From Syntrophorhabdaceae bacterium (lineage in GTDB: Bacteria > Desulfobacterota > Syntrophorhabdia > Syntrophorhabdales > Syntrophorhabdaceae): DNA of 64,000 nt. Below are positions 16,108-26,553 of the stretch, piece after piece. The position numbers were made by a program, and so were the translations under genes. How positions within the stretch are numbered: the first letter of the stretch is position 1; each line of letters begins with the position of its first letter. The DNA is taken from assembly GCA_035541755.1 (NCBI GenBank), contig DATKMQ010000093.1:1-64000 (forward strand), given 5' to 3'. The notes beneath the pieces were generated by a model. It was not told the DNA's origin, ran no database searches, and saw only the letters and a list, made by a program, of their open reading frames with translations.

Positions 16108-17191
16108 ATCCTTCTATACAGATATCGTCTTTAAAGCGCTTGAGCGTCACAATGTCTATCCGGTAAGCATCCTTGAGAAAATCGATACCTTTGCCGCCGA
16201 CGAGATTGAATGAGGCCTTACCGCCGATCATAATGGGGGCATAGAACAGAACGATCTTGTCGATGAGCCCTTCCTTGAGAAGGGAGCTGTTCACCTCTCC
16301 GCCCCCCTCAACGAGGACACTGACAATACCTCTTTTATACAATTCGTCGCAAATTTGAGCGAGCGATACCCTTCCATTTTCGTCTCTATGCACCCTGATG
16401 ACGTCGATGCCCATGGATTTCAGCTTCGCCTCTTTATCGGGGCGTGCATCATCGCCGGTAAAGATCCACGTTGCGTACTTCTCTGAGGTTTTGACCATGT
16501 CACAGGCGAGTGGTATGCGGAGCTTTGAATCGAGGACGATCCTCACGGGGATTTTTTTAGGCCGGGTCATCTTTGGAATGAGAAGCGGGTTATCAGCGAT
16601 GACCGTATTGATGCCGACCATAATCCCGTCCGATACGGAGCGCAGGCTGTCGGCGTGCTTTCTTGATTCTTCATTGGAAATCCATTTGGAGTCGCACGTC
16701 TTGGTAGCGAGCTTTCCGTCAAGGGAAACGGCCCCCTTCATCGTAAAGAAAGGTCTCTTGCGTTCCATTGAAACGATGAATGCCTCGTTGAGTCTCTTCG
16801 CCTCTTCCTCAAGCATGCCAACCTTTACTTCCATGCCCGCCTTTCGAAGCGTCTGCACGCCTCTTCCGTTCACCTGAGGATTCGGGTCAAGCATTCCGAC
16901 GACGACCTTTTTGATACCCGCCTGAATGACAGCGTCCGTACAGGGCGGTGTCTTTCCCTGATGCACGCAGGGTTCAAGATTCACATAGAGCGTCGCACCC
17001 TTTGCCTCTTCTTTGGCATCATGGATAGCCGCCACCTCAGCATGGTGGCCACCCGATTTCTTGTGGTATCCCGTCCCGATGACTTTTCCGCCCTTTACCA
17101 GGACGGCGCCGACCATGGGGTTCGGGGATGTGGTACCAAGCCCTTTCCGGGCGAGCTTAAGAGCCATATGCATATACTGCTCATCTTTCAC
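16088..17191 (-). CDS. ribD: Bifunctional riboflavin deaminase/reductase RibD
   Basis: The N-terminal deaminase domain has GHHAEVAAIHDA (zinc His and catalytic Glu) and NLEPCVHQGKTPPCTDAVI (two zinc Cys). The C-terminal reductase domain has GKLATKTCDSKWISNEESR and SVLVEGGGEVNSSLL. It performs the second and third steps of the GTP branch. Length (367 aa) is typical. The 87 bases between it and nrdR show no FMN-riboswitch-like conserved boxes. Confidence 0.96.
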   Translation of the reverse strand: MKDEQYMHMALKLARKGLGTTSPNPMVGAVLVKGGKVIGTGYHKKSGGHHAEVAAIHDAKEEAKGATLYVNLEPCVHQGKTPPCTDAVIQAGIKKVVVGMLDPNPQVNGRGVQTLRKAGMEVKVGMLEEEAKRLNEAFIVSMERKRPFFTMKGAVSLDGKLATKTCDSKWISNEESRKHADSLRSVSDGIMVGINTVIADNPLLIPKMTRPKKIPVRIVLDSKLRIPLACDMVKTSEKYATWIFTGDDARPDKEAKLKSMGIDVIRVHRDENGRVSLAQICDELYKRGIVSVLVEGGGEVNSSLLKEGLIDKIVLFYAPIMIGGKASFNLVGGKGIDFLKDAYRIDIVTLKRFKDDICIEGYVHRNH

Positions 17192-17278
17192 GTGAGATAC
17201 CTCTTCAATTACTACAAGGCGCTTATGACCGGTGGGAATTTATTGAACACTTCGTAATGAGGCCCACCGCACCGCTCA

Positions 17279-17746
17279 TCACTCTTCCTCCTCCTTTTTC
17301 AGAAGAAGGTCTTTCAATTCGCTCATGAATTCGTTGATATCTCTGAATTGCCGGTAGACAGAGGCGAAACGCACATACGCCACTTCATCAAGCTTGCGCA
17401 ACTCCTCCATGACCATCGCTCCGATTTCAGAAGCCTTGATTTCCCGTTCGCCCTTTTCGAGAAGATTGTATTCGATCCGCGATACGATCTTTTCCAGGGC
17501 GGTCACACTGATAGGTCTTTTTTCACAGGCCTTCTTTAACCCATTCAGAATCTTTGTTCGGTCAAAGACTTCCCGCCTGTCATCTTTCTTGATAACGAGC
17601 GGAAGTCCCTCTTCGATCCTTTCCGCCGTTGAGAACCGCTTGCCGCACTTTAGGCACTCTCTCCTGCGCCTGATGGTATCCATCTCTTTGCTCAGTCTCG
17701 AATCGAGGACCTTGCTCTCCAAATCATCGCAGTAGGGACATTTCAT
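17279..17746 (-). CDS. nrdR: Transcriptional repressor NrdR
   Basis: A zinc ribbon (MKCPYCDD...[17 protein letters not shown]) followed by an ATP-cone domain ([20 protein letters not shown]) identifies NrdR, which senses dATP/ATP and represses ribonucleotide reductase genes. Its position between comEB/glyA and ribD is common across bacteria. No nrd gene is present in the window. The C-terminus is acidic (LLLKKEEEE). Confidence 0.96.
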   Translation of the reverse strand: MKCPYCDDLESKVLDSRLSKEMDTIRRRRECLKCGKRFSTAERIEEGLPLVIKKDDRREVFDRTKILNGLKKACEKRPISVTALEKIVSRIEYNLLEKGEREIKASEIGAMVMEELRKLDEVAYVRFASVYRQFRDINEFMSELKDLLLKKEEEE

Positions 17747-17752
17747 GCCGTA

Positions 17753-18301
17753 TCAAACACCTTTGTTCGCTCTTGGTTGCCGTTTAACCCCGGGCCTTTT
17801 GGACTTTGCCTTCTTTAGCCTGGAGGCGGGCGTGACATTTTCAGCACTGTTCAAGACAACCTTCTGAAGGACGATCGTTGATTCATCGATGAGCTTCATT
17901 GAAAGATCGTCGGGATAGCCATCAACGTAGAAGACCTTTTTGATCCCGGCATTGATGAGCATCTTGATACAGATTGAACAGGGCAGGTGGGTACAATAGA
18001 GGTCCGCCCCGTTTATTGACACCCCGTGGAATGCAGCCTGGATGATCGCATTCTGCTCGGCGTGTAACCCCCTGCACAACTCGTGTCGCTCCCCGGGGGC
18101 AATCTTCATTTGCTCACGAAGGCACGAAAGGTCCATGCAGTGCGTAAGCCCTGACGGCGCTCCGTTATAGCCGGTTGCAAGGATCCTCTTGCCTTTCACG
18201 ATGAGGGCTCCCACGTTTCGTCTCAAACACGTTGATCTTTGAGCAACAATGCGGGCGATCCCCATGAAGTAGGAATCCCAATCAGGCCGGCCATTCTTCA
18301 T
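17753..18301 (-). CDS. dCMP/cytidine deaminase family protein (ComEB-like)
   Basis: Zinc-deaminase motifs are clear: [16 protein letters not shown] (His and catalytic Glu) and [16 protein letters not shown] (PCxxC). The family makes dUMP from dCMP. The protein begins [20 protein letters not shown], as in bacterial dCMP deaminases. The C-terminal 40 residues are basic ([18 protein letters not shown]) and look like an added tail. The start overlaps glyA by four bases. Confidence 0.9.
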   Translation of the reverse strand: MKNGRPDWDSYFMGIARIVAQRSTCLRRNVGALIVKGKRILATGYNGAPSGLTHCMDLSCLREQMKIAPGERHELCRGLHAEQNAIIQAAFHGVSINGADLYCTHLPCSICIKMLINAGIKKVFYVDGYPDDLSMKLIDESTIVLQKVVLNSAENVTPASRLKKAKSKRPGVKRQPRANKGV

Positions 18302-19545
18302 ATATCATAGATCCGGGAATAAAAAGGAAACTTCTTGCACAATGCCTTTACCGCGTCTTTTGTGTTCATCCGCAGCTCTATATTATGAATGTCCTTTAAG
18401 ACCGTGTCGATAAATTCGCAAACGGTTTCCATCTCTTTTTCCTTCATACCGCGAGTCGTAACCGCCGGGGTCCCGATACGTATGCCGCTCGTCGTATTCG
18501 GGCTCTTTGTGTCAAAGGGGATGAGATTCTTGTTTATCATGATCCCGCTTTCTTCAAGGGATTCCTGCGCCTCTTTGCCAGTCACGTTCTTCGGTGTGAG
18601 ATCCACAAGGAAGAGATGGTTATCCGTGCCTCCGGAGACGATCCGGTAGCCGCGGCCTTCCATGCATTTTGCCAGGTACTGAGCGTTCCTAATGATCTGC
18701 CGCTGGTATTCTTTGAATTCATTCGTCATCGCCTCTTTGAGTGCGACCGCCTTTGCCGCGATCACGTGCATAAGGGGGCCGCCCTGGATCCCCGGGAATA
18801 TGGCTGAATCGATCTTCTTGGCGAATTCCTTGGTACAGAGGATGAGTCCGCCGCGGGGTCCTCTGAGCGTCTTGTGCGTTGTCGTCGTTACAAAATGGGC
18901 GTGAGGAACCGGGTTTGGATGAAGACCTGCGGCCACAAGGCCGGCGATGTGGGCCATGTCAACGAGAAGATACGCCCCGACCTCATCGGCGATCTCACGG
19001 AACTTCTCAAAGTCGATAATCTTTGAATAGGCGCTCGCCCCTGCGATCAAGAGTTTCGGTCTTTCCTTGAGCGCGATGCGCCTTATCTCGTCGTAATCAA
19101 GCATCTCATCTTTGGCCGATACCTGGTACGAAACGGACCGGTACCATTTCCCGGAAAAACTCGGAGCAGCACCGTGGGTCAAGTGGCCCCCGTGGGCGAT
19201 GTCCATGCCGAGGACCGTATCTCCCCTGTCGAGCACGGCAAAGAACACGGCCATATTTGCGGATGAGCCCGAGTGGGGCTGTACGTTCGCGTGGTCCGCC
19301 CCGAACAGGATCTTCGCCCGCTCCATGGCGATGCTCTCGATTTCGTCCAAATACCTGCAGCCGCTATAATAGCGTTTCGAGGGATACCCTTCGGCGTACT
19401 TGTTCGTGAGAACGCAGCCCTGGGCTGCCAGAACATCTGCGTCTACGTAATTTTCAGAGGCTATAAGGATGAGGCTGTATTCCTCCCTCATGAGCTCCTG
19501 CTTTACAAGTTCAAATACTTTTTTGTCGTTTCCTTCGAGTTTCAT
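18298..19545 (-). CDS. glyA: Serine hydroxymethyltransferase
   Basis: The 415-aa PLP enzyme interconverts serine and glycine with tetrahydrofolate. Motifs: [50 protein letters not shown] and the PLP-lysine [16 protein letters not shown]. It overlaps both neighbours by four bases (rpiB upstream and the deaminase downstream), so the run is a single operon. Confidence 0.97.
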   Translation of the reverse strand: MKLEGNDKKVFELVKQELMREEYSLILIASENYVDADVLAAQGCVLTNKYAEGYPSKRYYSGCRYLDEIESIAMERAKILFGADHANVQPHSGSSANMAVFFAVLDRGDTVLGMDIAHGGHLTHGAAPSFSGKWYRSVSYQVSAKDEMLDYDEIRRIALKERPKLLIAGASAYSKIIDFEKFREIADEVGAYLLVDMAHIAGLVAAGLHPNPVPHAHFVTTTTHKTLRGPRGGLILCTKEFAKKIDSAIFPGIQGGPLMHVIAAKAVALKEAMTNEFKEYQRQIIRNAQYLAKCMEGRGYRIVSGGTDNHLFLVDLTPKNVTGKEAQESLEESGIMINKNLIPFDTKSPNTTSGIRIGTPAVTTRGMKEKEMETVCEFIDTVLKDIHNIELRMNTKDAVKALCKKFPFYSRIYDI

Positions 19546-19997
19546 GGCTTACCCATATGTGAGTTTTCCCAGGCTTCAATCTTTTCAATTCTTGCCTGAT
19601 GCCTGCCGCCTTCAAAAGGAGTATCGAGCCAGGCCTTGACTATCTCTTCAGCAAGACCGCTCCCCGTCACCCTGCCGCCAAGCACGAGAATATTTGCGTC
19701 GAGATGGCGCCTGCTCTGGATCGCCGTATAGAGATCGAAAACAAGGGCGGCCCTCACGCCTTTCACCTTGTTGGCAACCACACTCATGCCGATGCCGGTC
19801 CCACAGACGAGAATCCCCTTGTCCGCCTCTTTTCGCGAAACTAACTCAGCCACTTTGAATCCGAAATCGGGATAATCCACGGAGGTTTCTCCGCTCGCGC
19901 CCACATCGGTCACGGTCTCTTGCCGCTGCAAAAGAACCTTCTTCACCTGTTCCTTGAGCTCAAAACCGGCATGGTCGGACCCGATGACAATCCTCAT
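19542..19997 (-). CDS. rpiB: Ribose-5-phosphate isomerase B
   Basis: The ATG at 19995-19997 gives [20 protein letters not shown], the standard RpiB start. [20 protein letters not shown] holds the active-site cysteine region. The enzyme interconverts ribose-5-P and ribulose-5-P. The stop of fabF overlaps the start (ATGA). A longer frame up to 20114 lies inside fabF and is not used. Confidence 0.95.
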   Translation of the reverse strand: MRIVIGSDHAGFELKEQVKKVLLQRQETVTDVGASGETSVDYPDFGFKVAELVSRKEADKGILVCGTGIGMSVVANKVKGVRAALVFDLYTAIQSRRHLDANILVLGGRVTGSGLAEEIVKAWLDTPFEGGRHQARIEKIEAWENSHMGKP

Positions 19998-21244
19998 TGC
20001 GTAAATCTCCGAAAAATCAAAACACCATTGGTGCCGCCAAAACCAAAGGAATTGGAGAGCACGCAATCGATATGCTGTTTGCGCGCCTTGTTCGGCACAT
20101 AATCCAGGTCGCAATCCGGATCAGGGGTCTCATAATTGATCGTCGGCGGACAGATATTGTCGCGCATGGCGAGCAGGCTGAAAATGGCTTCCACGGCCCC
20201 TGCGGCCCCGAGAAGATGACCAACCATGGACTTCGTAGAACTCACCGGTATTTTGTGTGCCCTGTCCTTGAATACCGCTTTTATTGCGATGGTCTCCGTA
20301 TGGTCGTTGAGATCTGTGGAGGTCCCGTGAGCGTTAATATAGTCTACATCGTCAGGCGATAAGCCGCCGTCTTTAAGCGCCATATTCATGCACCGTATGA
20401 AGCCTTCGCCGTCGGGACAGGGAGCGGTAATATGATAGGCGTCACCGTTGTATCCGTAACCGACAAGTTCCGCATATATCTTTGCACCCCGTCTTTTCGC
20501 ATGTTCGAGTTCTTCGAGGATCACAACACCCGCGCCCTCGGCAACAACAAAGCCGTCCCTGTTCTTATCGAAGGGACGCGATGCCCGCTCGGGTGCGTCA
20601 TTTCTTGTGGAGAGCGCCTTCATGGCGTTGAATCCGCCTACCGTCAGCGGTGTGAGATTCGCTTCCGTGCCGCCCGCCACCATAACGTCCGCGTCACCAT
20701 ACTGGATGGCCCGTGCCGCATCGCCTATAGAATGGGCGCCCGTTGCGCAAGCCGTGACAATACTCAGGTTCGGCCCTTTCATGCCGTACTGGATCGCGAT
20801 ATGGCCCGGCGCTTCGTTTGCAATGAGCATGGGGATGAAGAACGGTGAAATCCTGCTCGGTCCCCTCTCGAGCAGAATACTATGATATTTCTCCAGTGTA
20901 GGGAGCCCTCCGAGTCCCGTGCCCACGATAACACCCACACGGTCGGCCTGCTCTCCCGCCATATCAAGCCTGGAATCTTCTACCGCTATCTTTGTGGCGG
21001 CAAGCGCGTACTGGATGAACAGATCGATCCTCTTTATCTCTTTGGGAGACATATAGTCTTCGGGGTTGAATCCTTTGACTTCACCGGCAAATTTTGTTTG
21101 GTGGGCAGCCGCGTCGAAACGGGTAATCGGGCCGATACCCGATTCGCCGTTTACAACCTTTTGCCATACACTATCTATACCGACGCCGAGCGGAGTGACA
21201 AGCCCGACACCTGTTACAACTACCCTTCGTTTCAAAACATCCAC
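19994..21244 (-). CDS. fabF: 3-oxoacyl-ACP synthase II
   Basis: The 416-aa condensing enzyme has the Cys-His-His triad: [30 protein letters not shown] and [16 protein letters not shown]. It elongates acyl-ACP in fatty acid synthesis. The order fabD-fabG-acpP-fabF is the common one. Given the apparent lack of fabH nearby, initiation by a KASIII encoded elsewhere, or by FabF through malonyl decarboxylation, is possible. Confidence 0.97.
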   Translation of the reverse strand: MDVLKRRVVVTGVGLVTPLGVGIDSVWQKVVNGESGIGPITRFDAAAHQTKFAGEVKGFNPEDYMSPKEIKRIDLFIQYALAATKIAVEDSRLDMAGEQADRVGVIVGTGLGGLPTLEKYHSILLERGPSRISPFFIPMLIANEAPGHIAIQYGMKGPNLSIVTACATGAHSIGDAARAIQYGDADVMVAGGTEANLTPLTVGGFNAMKALSTRNDAPERASRPFDKNRDGFVVAEGAGVVILEELEHAKRRGAKIYAELVGYGYNGDAYHITAPCPDGEGFIRCMNMALKDGGLSPDDVDYINAHGTSTDLNDHTETIAIKAVFKDRAHKIPVSSTKSMVGHLLGAAGAVEAIFSLLAMRDNICPPTINYETPDPDCDLDYVPNKARKQHIDCVLSNSFGFGGTNGVLIFRRFTQ

Positions 21245-21253
21245 CTCATACGT

Positions 21254-21496
21254 TTATTTACCGGCAAGACGGTCCTCAATATATTTTATCGCATCCCCGA
21301 CAGTGGCCATCTTCTCCGCGTCTTCATCGGGAATCTCGATGCCGTATTCATCTTCGAGCGCCATAATAAGTTCCACGATATCAAGAGAATCTGCCCCAAG
21401 GTCATCAATAAACTTTGCTTCCGGAAATACTTCCGATTCGCTAACCCCGAGTTGATCCACAATCATCTTTTTTACTTTTTCCATTACTGCTGACAT
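21254..21496 (-). CDS. acpP: Acyl carrier protein
   Basis: The 80-residue acidic protein carries the phosphopantetheine site [19 protein letters not shown] (Ser in DSL). It begins with [20 protein letters not shown] good ribosome binding site (AGGAGG) precedes the ATG. It carries growing acyl chains for fabF/G/D products and for PlsX. Confidence 0.97.
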   Translation of the reverse strand: MSAVMEKVKKMIVDQLGVSESEVFPEAKFIDDLGADSLDIVELIMALEDEYGIEIPDEDAEKMATVGDAIKYIEDRLAGK

Positions 21497-21557
21497 TAAG
21501 CCACCTCCTGTTTTATTAAAAAATGCTGTCTCTGCACTTGCAATTACTTTTACATTG

Positions 21558-22283
21558 CTACATATGTAAACCCCCGTTAACGCTGATCACCTCCCCTGTT
21601 ATATAATTTCCGTATGCTGAAAGAAGAAAGTATACCACATAAGCGACATCTTTTGCCTCGCCCAGTCTTTTGAGCGGAATCGCGTTAAACATTTCCTCTC
21701 TTGTTTTCTCGTCGAGCGCATCCGTCATCTTGGTCCGTATAAATCCCGGGGCGACTGCATTTACCCGTATGTTTCTCTCGGCGTATTCCTTTGCCACGCT
21801 TTTAGTAAAACCGATAATACCGGCCTTGCTCGCCGCGTAATTTGCCTGCCCCGCGTTGCCCATGATCCCGACGACGGATGAGATATTCACGATAGCCCCC
21901 CCGGTTTTCAGCATGTACCTTACCACACCCTTGGTGCACTGAAACACGCCTTTGAGGTTGATATCAAGCACTTTATCCCAGTCTTCTTCTTTCATTCTGA
22001 GAAGCAGGTTGTCCCGCGTGATGCCCGCATTGTTTACGAGGTTATCGATTTTCCCGAAATCTTTGGCGGTCTGGTCAATGGCCCCTTTTACCATGGCGGC
22101 ATCGGCCACATCCACATGGTAGAATTCGCATTTTTTCCCCATGGCACGGATCTCTGTCACAATCTCGCTCGCTTCTATCACATCGAATATGGCTATATGA
22201 CTTCCTTTTTCCGCGAGAAATTGTGCAATCGTCCGACCGATTCCCTGGGCCCCGCCTGTTATAATAGTGACCGCGTCAATCAT
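21558..22283 (-). CDS. fabG: 3-oxoacyl-ACP reductase
   Basis: This short-chain dehydrogenase has the NADP motif [18 protein letters not shown], the catalytic Ser in [16 protein letters not shown] and Tyr/Lys in [10 protein letters not shown]. It reduces 3-oxoacyl-ACP. The ATG overlaps the fabD stop by four bases (ATGA). Length (241 aa) is normal. Confidence 0.95.
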   Translation of the reverse strand: MIDAVTIITGGAQGIGRTIAQFLAEKGSHIAIFDVIEASEIVTEIRAMGKKCEFYHVDVADAAMVKGAIDQTAKDFGKIDNLVNNAGITRDNLLLRMKEEDWDKVLDINLKGVFQCTKGVVRYMLKTGGAIVNISSVVGIMGNAGQANYAASKAGIIGFTKSVAKEYAERNIRVNAVAPGFIRTKMTDALDEKTREEMFNAIPLKRLGEAKDVAYVVYFLLSAYGNYITGEVISVNGGLHM

Positions 22284-23215
22284 ACGAGTAACCCTTTCAC
22301 CGTTTCAACATCTGCCAGTGATTCCACGCTCGCACAGGGAATCTGGGGAGCGATTCTCTTTACCAGATTTGTGAGTACCTTCTGGGGGCCCACCTCGACG
22401 AAGAGTTCTACGCCTTCGCCTATCATTCTCTTAACGGACGCCTCCCACAAGACCGGGGAGAACATCTGCCGGTATAACTTGTCCGGTACGCTATCTTTCT
22501 CACTTCCCGGTGTTGCGTCCACGTTGAAAACGACCGGCGTCGTCATATCAGCGCGGGGAATCTGCGTAAGTTCGATCATGAGCTTTTCTGCCGCGGCTTT
22601 CATGAGCGGGCTATGAAAAGGTCCCGACACATTGAGAAAGACCGCTTTCCGGTAAGCCCCTTTAAGCTTTTCTACCGCCTCTTTCAACGCCTGAGCATCC
22701 CCCGACAGCACCACCTGCTCGGCGGAATTGAGGTTCGCCGGCGTAGCCACGTAATCGTCGTGCGATATCTCTTGCAGGATAACTTCAACTTTCGTCATAT
22801 CAGGACCGATAAGCGCCACCATGCCCCCCTTGCCCTTGGGACAGGCCTCTTCCATGAAAAGGCCTCTTTTCCGCGTGATGACAAGCGCGTCTTCAAGCGT
22901 GAAAAAACCGCTCGCAAGCAGGGCCGTATATTCTCCCAGGCTGTGACCGGCAACGAAAGACGGGGTGATGCCGGTTTCTCTTTTTAGCACCTGCCAGACC
23001 GTGTAGCACACGAGCAAAAGCGACGGCTGTGTATTGTAGGTCTGTCTCAGCTCTTCCTCTGGCGCCTTGAAACAAAGGTCGGTCATTGAAAAACCGAGCG
23101 CCGCGTCTGCGGCGGCATAGTATCCCTTCACAAAATCAAAACTGTCGTAAAGCGATTTACCCATGCCCACATATTGCGAGCCCTGTCCCGGGAAAATAAT
23201 ACCAACCTTCTTCAT
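22280..23215 (-). CDS. fabD: Malonyl-CoA:ACP transacylase
   Basis: Motifs: IFPGQGSQYVGMGKSLYD at the N-terminus, the nucleophile FVAGHSLGEYTALLASG (GHSLG) and VSGPFHSPLM with the catalytic His. It loads malonyl groups onto ACP. A gap of 93 bases lies upstream, before the acyl-CoA dehydrogenase, with no obvious gene in it. Confidence 0.96.
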   Translation of the reverse strand: MKKVGIIFPGQGSQYVGMGKSLYDSFDFVKGYYAAADAALGFSMTDLCFKAPEEELRQTYNTQPSLLLVCYTVWQVLKRETGITPSFVAGHSLGEYTALLASGFFTLEDALVITRKRGLFMEEACPKGKGGMVALIGPDMTKVEVILQEISHDDYVATPANLNSAEQVVLSGDAQALKEAVEKLKGAYRKAVFLNVSGPFHSPLMKAAAEKLMIELTQIPRADMTTPVVFNVDATPGSEKDSVPDKLYRQMFSPVLWEASVKRMIGEGVELFVEVGPQKVLTNLVKRIAPQIPCASVESLADVETVKGLLV

Positions 23216-23308
23216 CTATGTCCTTTTGTTCTTGGCTTCTAATCTCAGACCAGAAAGAATCGTTTCTCTTTTATACGATTTCATTTCTCGTCTGTGAAAT
23301 CTGAAACG

Positions 23309-24469
23309 CTATTTCTTCCGAGTGGCCGCGCTTTTGATCAGCTCAAGGCCGATAATATTCCTCTGGATCTGGTTCGTACCTTCATAAATCTGAAGTATCT
23401 TGGCGTCACGCATCATCTTTTCTATGGGGTACTCTTTCATATACCCGTATCCACCAAAAATCTGCAATGCGTCAACAGTCACCTTCATGGCCACATCACT
23501 GGGGAAAACCTTACTCATTGCGGATACTTTTGAGAAGTCCTTGGGGTTGCTGTCGATGTACCGCGCCACTGCGTACACGAGGGCGCGCGCCGCCTCAACC
23601 TGTATTGCCATATCGGCGAGCATATGCTGAACCGCCTGAAAACTGATGATCTTTCTGTCAAATTGTTCTCTTTCCTTTGCGTACTGTATTGCCGCCTCAA
23701 GCGCGCCATGAGCCACACCAACGCCCTGGGCGCCGATGCCGGGCCGGGTCCTGTCGAAGGTCCTCATGGTGAGGATAAACCCCATGCCTTCCCTACCTAT
23801 AACATTTTCCTTCGGAACTTTGCAATCCTGAAACACGAGCTCCCGTGTCGCGGATGCCCTGATGCCAAGCTTGTTCTCCTTTTTGCCGAAGCTAAAACCT
23901 TCCATGCCTTTTTCCAGAATAAAGGCAGTGGCCCCTCTTCCACCCTTTGACCTGTCGGTCATGGCGATGACCGTGTAGATCTCCGCCTCACCACCGTTCG
24001 TTATCCATTGTTTGGTGCCGTTCAGGATATACTCATCTCCCACCTTCTTCGCTTCCGTTCTGATACTCTGGGCGTCGCTTCCGGCATTTGCCTCAGTAAG
24101 CCCGAAGGCCGCGAGCTTTTTGCCGCTCGCTATCTGGGAAAGATACTTCTTTTTCTGCTCCTCGGATGCGCCGAGCAGTATGGGATATGCGCCGAGAAGA
24201 GACGCCGCATAGCTCACCGAAACGCCGAGGCATGCCTTGCTCAATTCTTCCACGACGATACAGTTCTCGAACGATCCTCCGCCCATGCCGCCGTAAGCTT
24301 CGGGAATACTGACCCCGAAAAGGCCCGTCTCTGCACAATTCTTCATTATCGCCCAGGGGAATTGGCCAGTTTCATCAAGCTCCGCCCGTACCGGTACGAT
24401 CTTCTCTTCGGCAATCCTTCGCGCTATTTTTTGAATGCTTTTCTGATCTTCAGTTAGAAAATAATCCAT
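23309..24469 (-). CDS. Acyl-CoA dehydrogenase in the usual fabH position
   Basis: The 386-aa flavoprotein has the short-chain/branched acyl-CoA dehydrogenase motifs AFGLTEANAGSDAQSIRTEA, KQWITNGGEAEIY, and near the C-terminus QIFGGYGYMKEYPIEKMMRD and YEGTNQIQRNIIG, where the Glu is the catalytic base. It would oxidise an acyl-CoA and pass electrons to an ETF. It sits between plsX (4 bases upstream, co-transcribed) and fabD, exactly where most bacteria have fabH. Substrate chain length cannot be read from the sequence. No FabH-like Cys-His-Asn enzyme is seen in the cluster. Confidence 0.93.
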   Translation of the reverse strand: MDYFLTEDQKSIQKIARRIAEEKIVPVRAELDETGQFPWAIMKNCAETGLFGVSIPEAYGGMGGGSFENCIVVEELSKACLGVSVSYAASLLGAYPILLGASEEQKKKYLSQIASGKKLAAFGLTEANAGSDAQSIRTEAKKVGDEYILNGTKQWITNGGEAEIYTVIAMTDRSKGGRGATAFILEKGMEGFSFGKKENKLGIRASATRELVFQDCKVPKENVIGREGMGFILTMRTFDRTRPGIGAQGVGVAHGALEAAIQYAKEREQFDRKIISFQAVQHMLADMAIQVEAARALVYAVARYIDSNPKDFSKVSAMSKVFPSDVAMKVTVDALQIFGGYGYMKEYPIEKMMRDAKILQIYEGTNQIQRNIIGLELIKSAATRKK

Positions 24470-24472
24470 CTC

Positions 24473-25486
24473 CTATTTCTCCTTTGCCTTATCAAGTGAT
24501 TGGTTGCCCAGCATTATCTCCTGGATAGACTCGTTTACGTTCTTTTCAGCAAACCGCTTCGCGAGCAGTATGGCATTACGCATGGCCCTCTCATTCGATT
24601 TTCCGTGGCAGATGATGCAGACACCGTCAACCCCGAGAAGGGCGGCGCCGCCCGTTTCCGCGTAATCCGACATCTTTTTGAGCGTCCCAAAGATATCCCT
24701 CAAGAGATAATAGCCGACTCTATATTTCAAACTCTTTACCACATGCTTCTTGAAAAAATTGAGGAAGAGCTCTGCTATGCCTTCGCTCACTTTGAGCGCT
24801 ATATTCCCCACGAAACCATCCGTCACGATAACATCGACTTTTCCGTTGGCTATATCGCCGCCTTCCACGTAGCCGATGTAGTGTATGCCGGTGAGGTTCT
24901 TGAGCAACGCATGGGATTCGCGCGTGAGCTCGTTGCCCTTTGTCTCCTCCTCGCCGTTACTGAGCACGCCCACCCTGGGGGCCTGAATCCCCTGTACCAC
25001 ACGGGCGAAGGCCTCACCCATAAGAGCAAACTGGACGAAATGGGTCGGCTTACAGTCCACCGTGCCCCCGCCGTCGATGAGAATCGACAGTCTTTCTTTT
25101 ATCGTGGGGTGAAGAACGGCGATAGCGGGTCGATCAACGCCTGCGATTCTGCCGAGCGTAAATGTGGCAAAAGCCATGGTAGCGCCTGAATTTCCAGCCG
25201 AGACCACGGCCTGGACGTCGCCGTTCTTGTGGAGCGCAAAGGCCTTGTTGATCGATGAGTCTTTCTTCTTTCGTAACACCGTGGAGGGCGATTCATCCAT
25301 CTCTACAAAGACCGGCGTGTGGACGATATGTAGGCCTTTTGAAGTATGGATGAAGGGTTTCATCAGGGTTTCGTCGCCCACGAGGACGACTTCGGCAATC
25401 CCCTGGCTCGCTATGGCCTGAGCCCCCTGCACAATGGCTCGCGGGGCAAAGTCCCCTCCCATTCCGTCTACTGCAATTCGTATCAC
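24473..25486 (-). CDS. plsX: Phosphate acyltransferase PlsX
   Basis: The 337-aa protein begins MIRIAVDGMGGDFAPRAIVQ and has AVVSAGNSGATMAFA, VLSNGEEETKGNE and VTDGFVGNIALKVSEGIAE, the PlsX signature. It makes acyl-phosphate from acyl-ACP for PlsY in phospholipid synthesis. Located four bases after rpmF as in the common yceD-rpmF-plsX unit. Confidence 0.96.
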   Translation of the reverse strand: MIRIAVDGMGGDFAPRAIVQGAQAIASQGIAEVVLVGDETLMKPFIHTSKGLHIVHTPVFVEMDESPSTVLRKKKDSSINKAFALHKNGDVQAVVSAGNSGATMAFATFTLGRIAGVDRPAIAVLHPTIKERLSILIDGGGTVDCKPTHFVQFALMGEAFARVVQGIQAPRVGVLSNGEEETKGNELTRESHALLKNLTGIHYIGYVEGGDIANGKVDVIVTDGFVGNIALKVSEGIAELFLNFFKKHVVKSLKYRVGYYLLRDIFGTLKKMSDYAETGGAALLGVDGVCIICHGKSNERAMRNAILLAKRFAEKNVNESIQEIMLGNQSLDKAKEK

Positions 25487-25490
25487 GCCC

Positions 25491-25673
25491 TTATTCTTCC
25501 TCTACGTCGAGATACTTCTTCCCATCGTACATGCCGCACTTGGGACAGACAACGTGCGGCGGTTTGGGTTCTTTGCAGTTGGGACATAGCACAACGCTCA
25601 CAGGTTTTGCCTTGTAGTGAGTGCGTCTCTTGTCACGCCTTGTTTTTGAGGTTTTCCGTTTCGGAACAGCCAT
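25491..25673 (-). CDS. rpmF: 50S ribosomal protein L32
   Basis: The 60-aa basic protein begins MAVPKRKTSKTRRDKRRTHY and holds a zinc ribbon CPNCKEPKPPHVVCPKCGMY, so it is the zinc-binding (C+) form of L32. Immediately upstream is yceD and downstream plsX, a conserved trio. Confidence 0.96.
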   Translation of the reverse strand: MAVPKRKTSKTRRDKRRTHYKAKPVSVVLCPNCKEPKPPHVVCPKCGMYDGKKYLDVEEE

Positions 25674-25686
25674 TGTTTACTCCTTA

Positions 25687-26202
25687 TTAGTTTAGGAATG
25701 ATTTTAGTTTTTCTCCGAGGAGGGTATCGGTTTTCTCGCTGCAACTGCAGGTTTCTAAGTTCCTGTTCTTTCCGCAAACGCCGCAAAGCCCCTGGCAATC
25801 TTCCTTGCAAACGGGTCTTACAGGCATGTTGAGGAGCACTTCGTCATAGACAAAAGGGTCGATGTCGATCTCGTCGCCGTCGTAGTAATATACATCCATG
25901 TCTTCGCCTTTGAGCTCAAACTCCGACGCCTCTGACGCCTCACTTCTCGGTGAAAGGCGTATATCCATATTTACCGTGAGAGACTGGGAGAATTCCTCCA
26001 GGCATCTCCCGCAGGTAAAGAGCGCCTCGACAACAATGGGACCCTCAAGTGTCACGAGATTATCGAACTTCCTCACCGTCAATTCGTAGGTCACCGGTGA
26101 GGCCACATGAAACTCGCTATTCTCTACGCTCATGAACTGAGAAGCCTCCATGCTGCCCCTTACCACCAAAGAATCATCTATTTCAGACAATTTGACTATC
26201 AT
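25687..26202 (-). CDS. yceD: YceD family protein (DUF177)
   Basis: The 171-aa acidic protein precedes rpmF, as YceD does in many bacteria. A CGRCLEEF motif in the middle and a C-terminal CKEDCQGLCGVCGKN cluster could bind zinc. The family is linked to 23S rRNA accumulation or L32 production, but the mechanism is not settled. Length is normal. Confidence 0.88.
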   Translation of the reverse strand: MIVKLSEIDDSLVVRGSMEASQFMSVENSEFHVASPVTYELTVRKFDNLVTLEGPIVVEALFTCGRCLEEFSQSLTVNMDIRLSPRSEASEASEFELKGEDMDVYYYDGDEIDIDPFVYDEVLLNMPVRPVCKEDCQGLCGVCGKNRNLETCSCSEKTDTLLGEKLKSFLN

Positions 26203-26261
26203 AAGGCAGCCTTTTTTCGAGTCTGATAATATATGAGTTTAACATTGGATTGTCAAGGAAA

Positions 26262-26534
26262 TTAACCTGTTGTAACTTTTACCTTTTCACGTAAGATTGC
26301 GCTAAATGTGGCGTAATCGAGAGCTAGAGCTATGACTTTTCTTCTGTCTTTTTCACCCTGGACGATCTGGATTTCCGATTTTCTTACGTTGAAACATTCC
26401 GCGAGGTATTCGATGAGCTCCTCGTTGGCCCGGCCGTCTCTCGGAAGCGACGTGAGCTTCACCTTGAGCTCGGGCCCGTCCGCGATTATCTCCCTCTTTC
26501 GCGCGTTCGTAATTACCTTTATGCTGATCTTCAT
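26262..26534 (-). CDS. yggU: YggU family protein (DUF167)
   Basis: The 90-aa protein has the DUF167 pattern ELKVKLTSLPRDGRANEELI and VQGEKDRRKVIAL. The family has a known fold but no established function. It commonly follows yggT, and here it starts 19 bases after it. The spacing suggests one transcript with yggT. Confidence 0.88.
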   Translation of the reverse strand: MKISIKVITNARKREIIADGPELKVKLTSLPRDGRANEELIEYLAECFNVRKSEIQIVQGEKDRRKVIALALDYATFSAILREKVKVTTG

Positions 26535-26553
26535 GGGGAAATAACAAGGGGTA

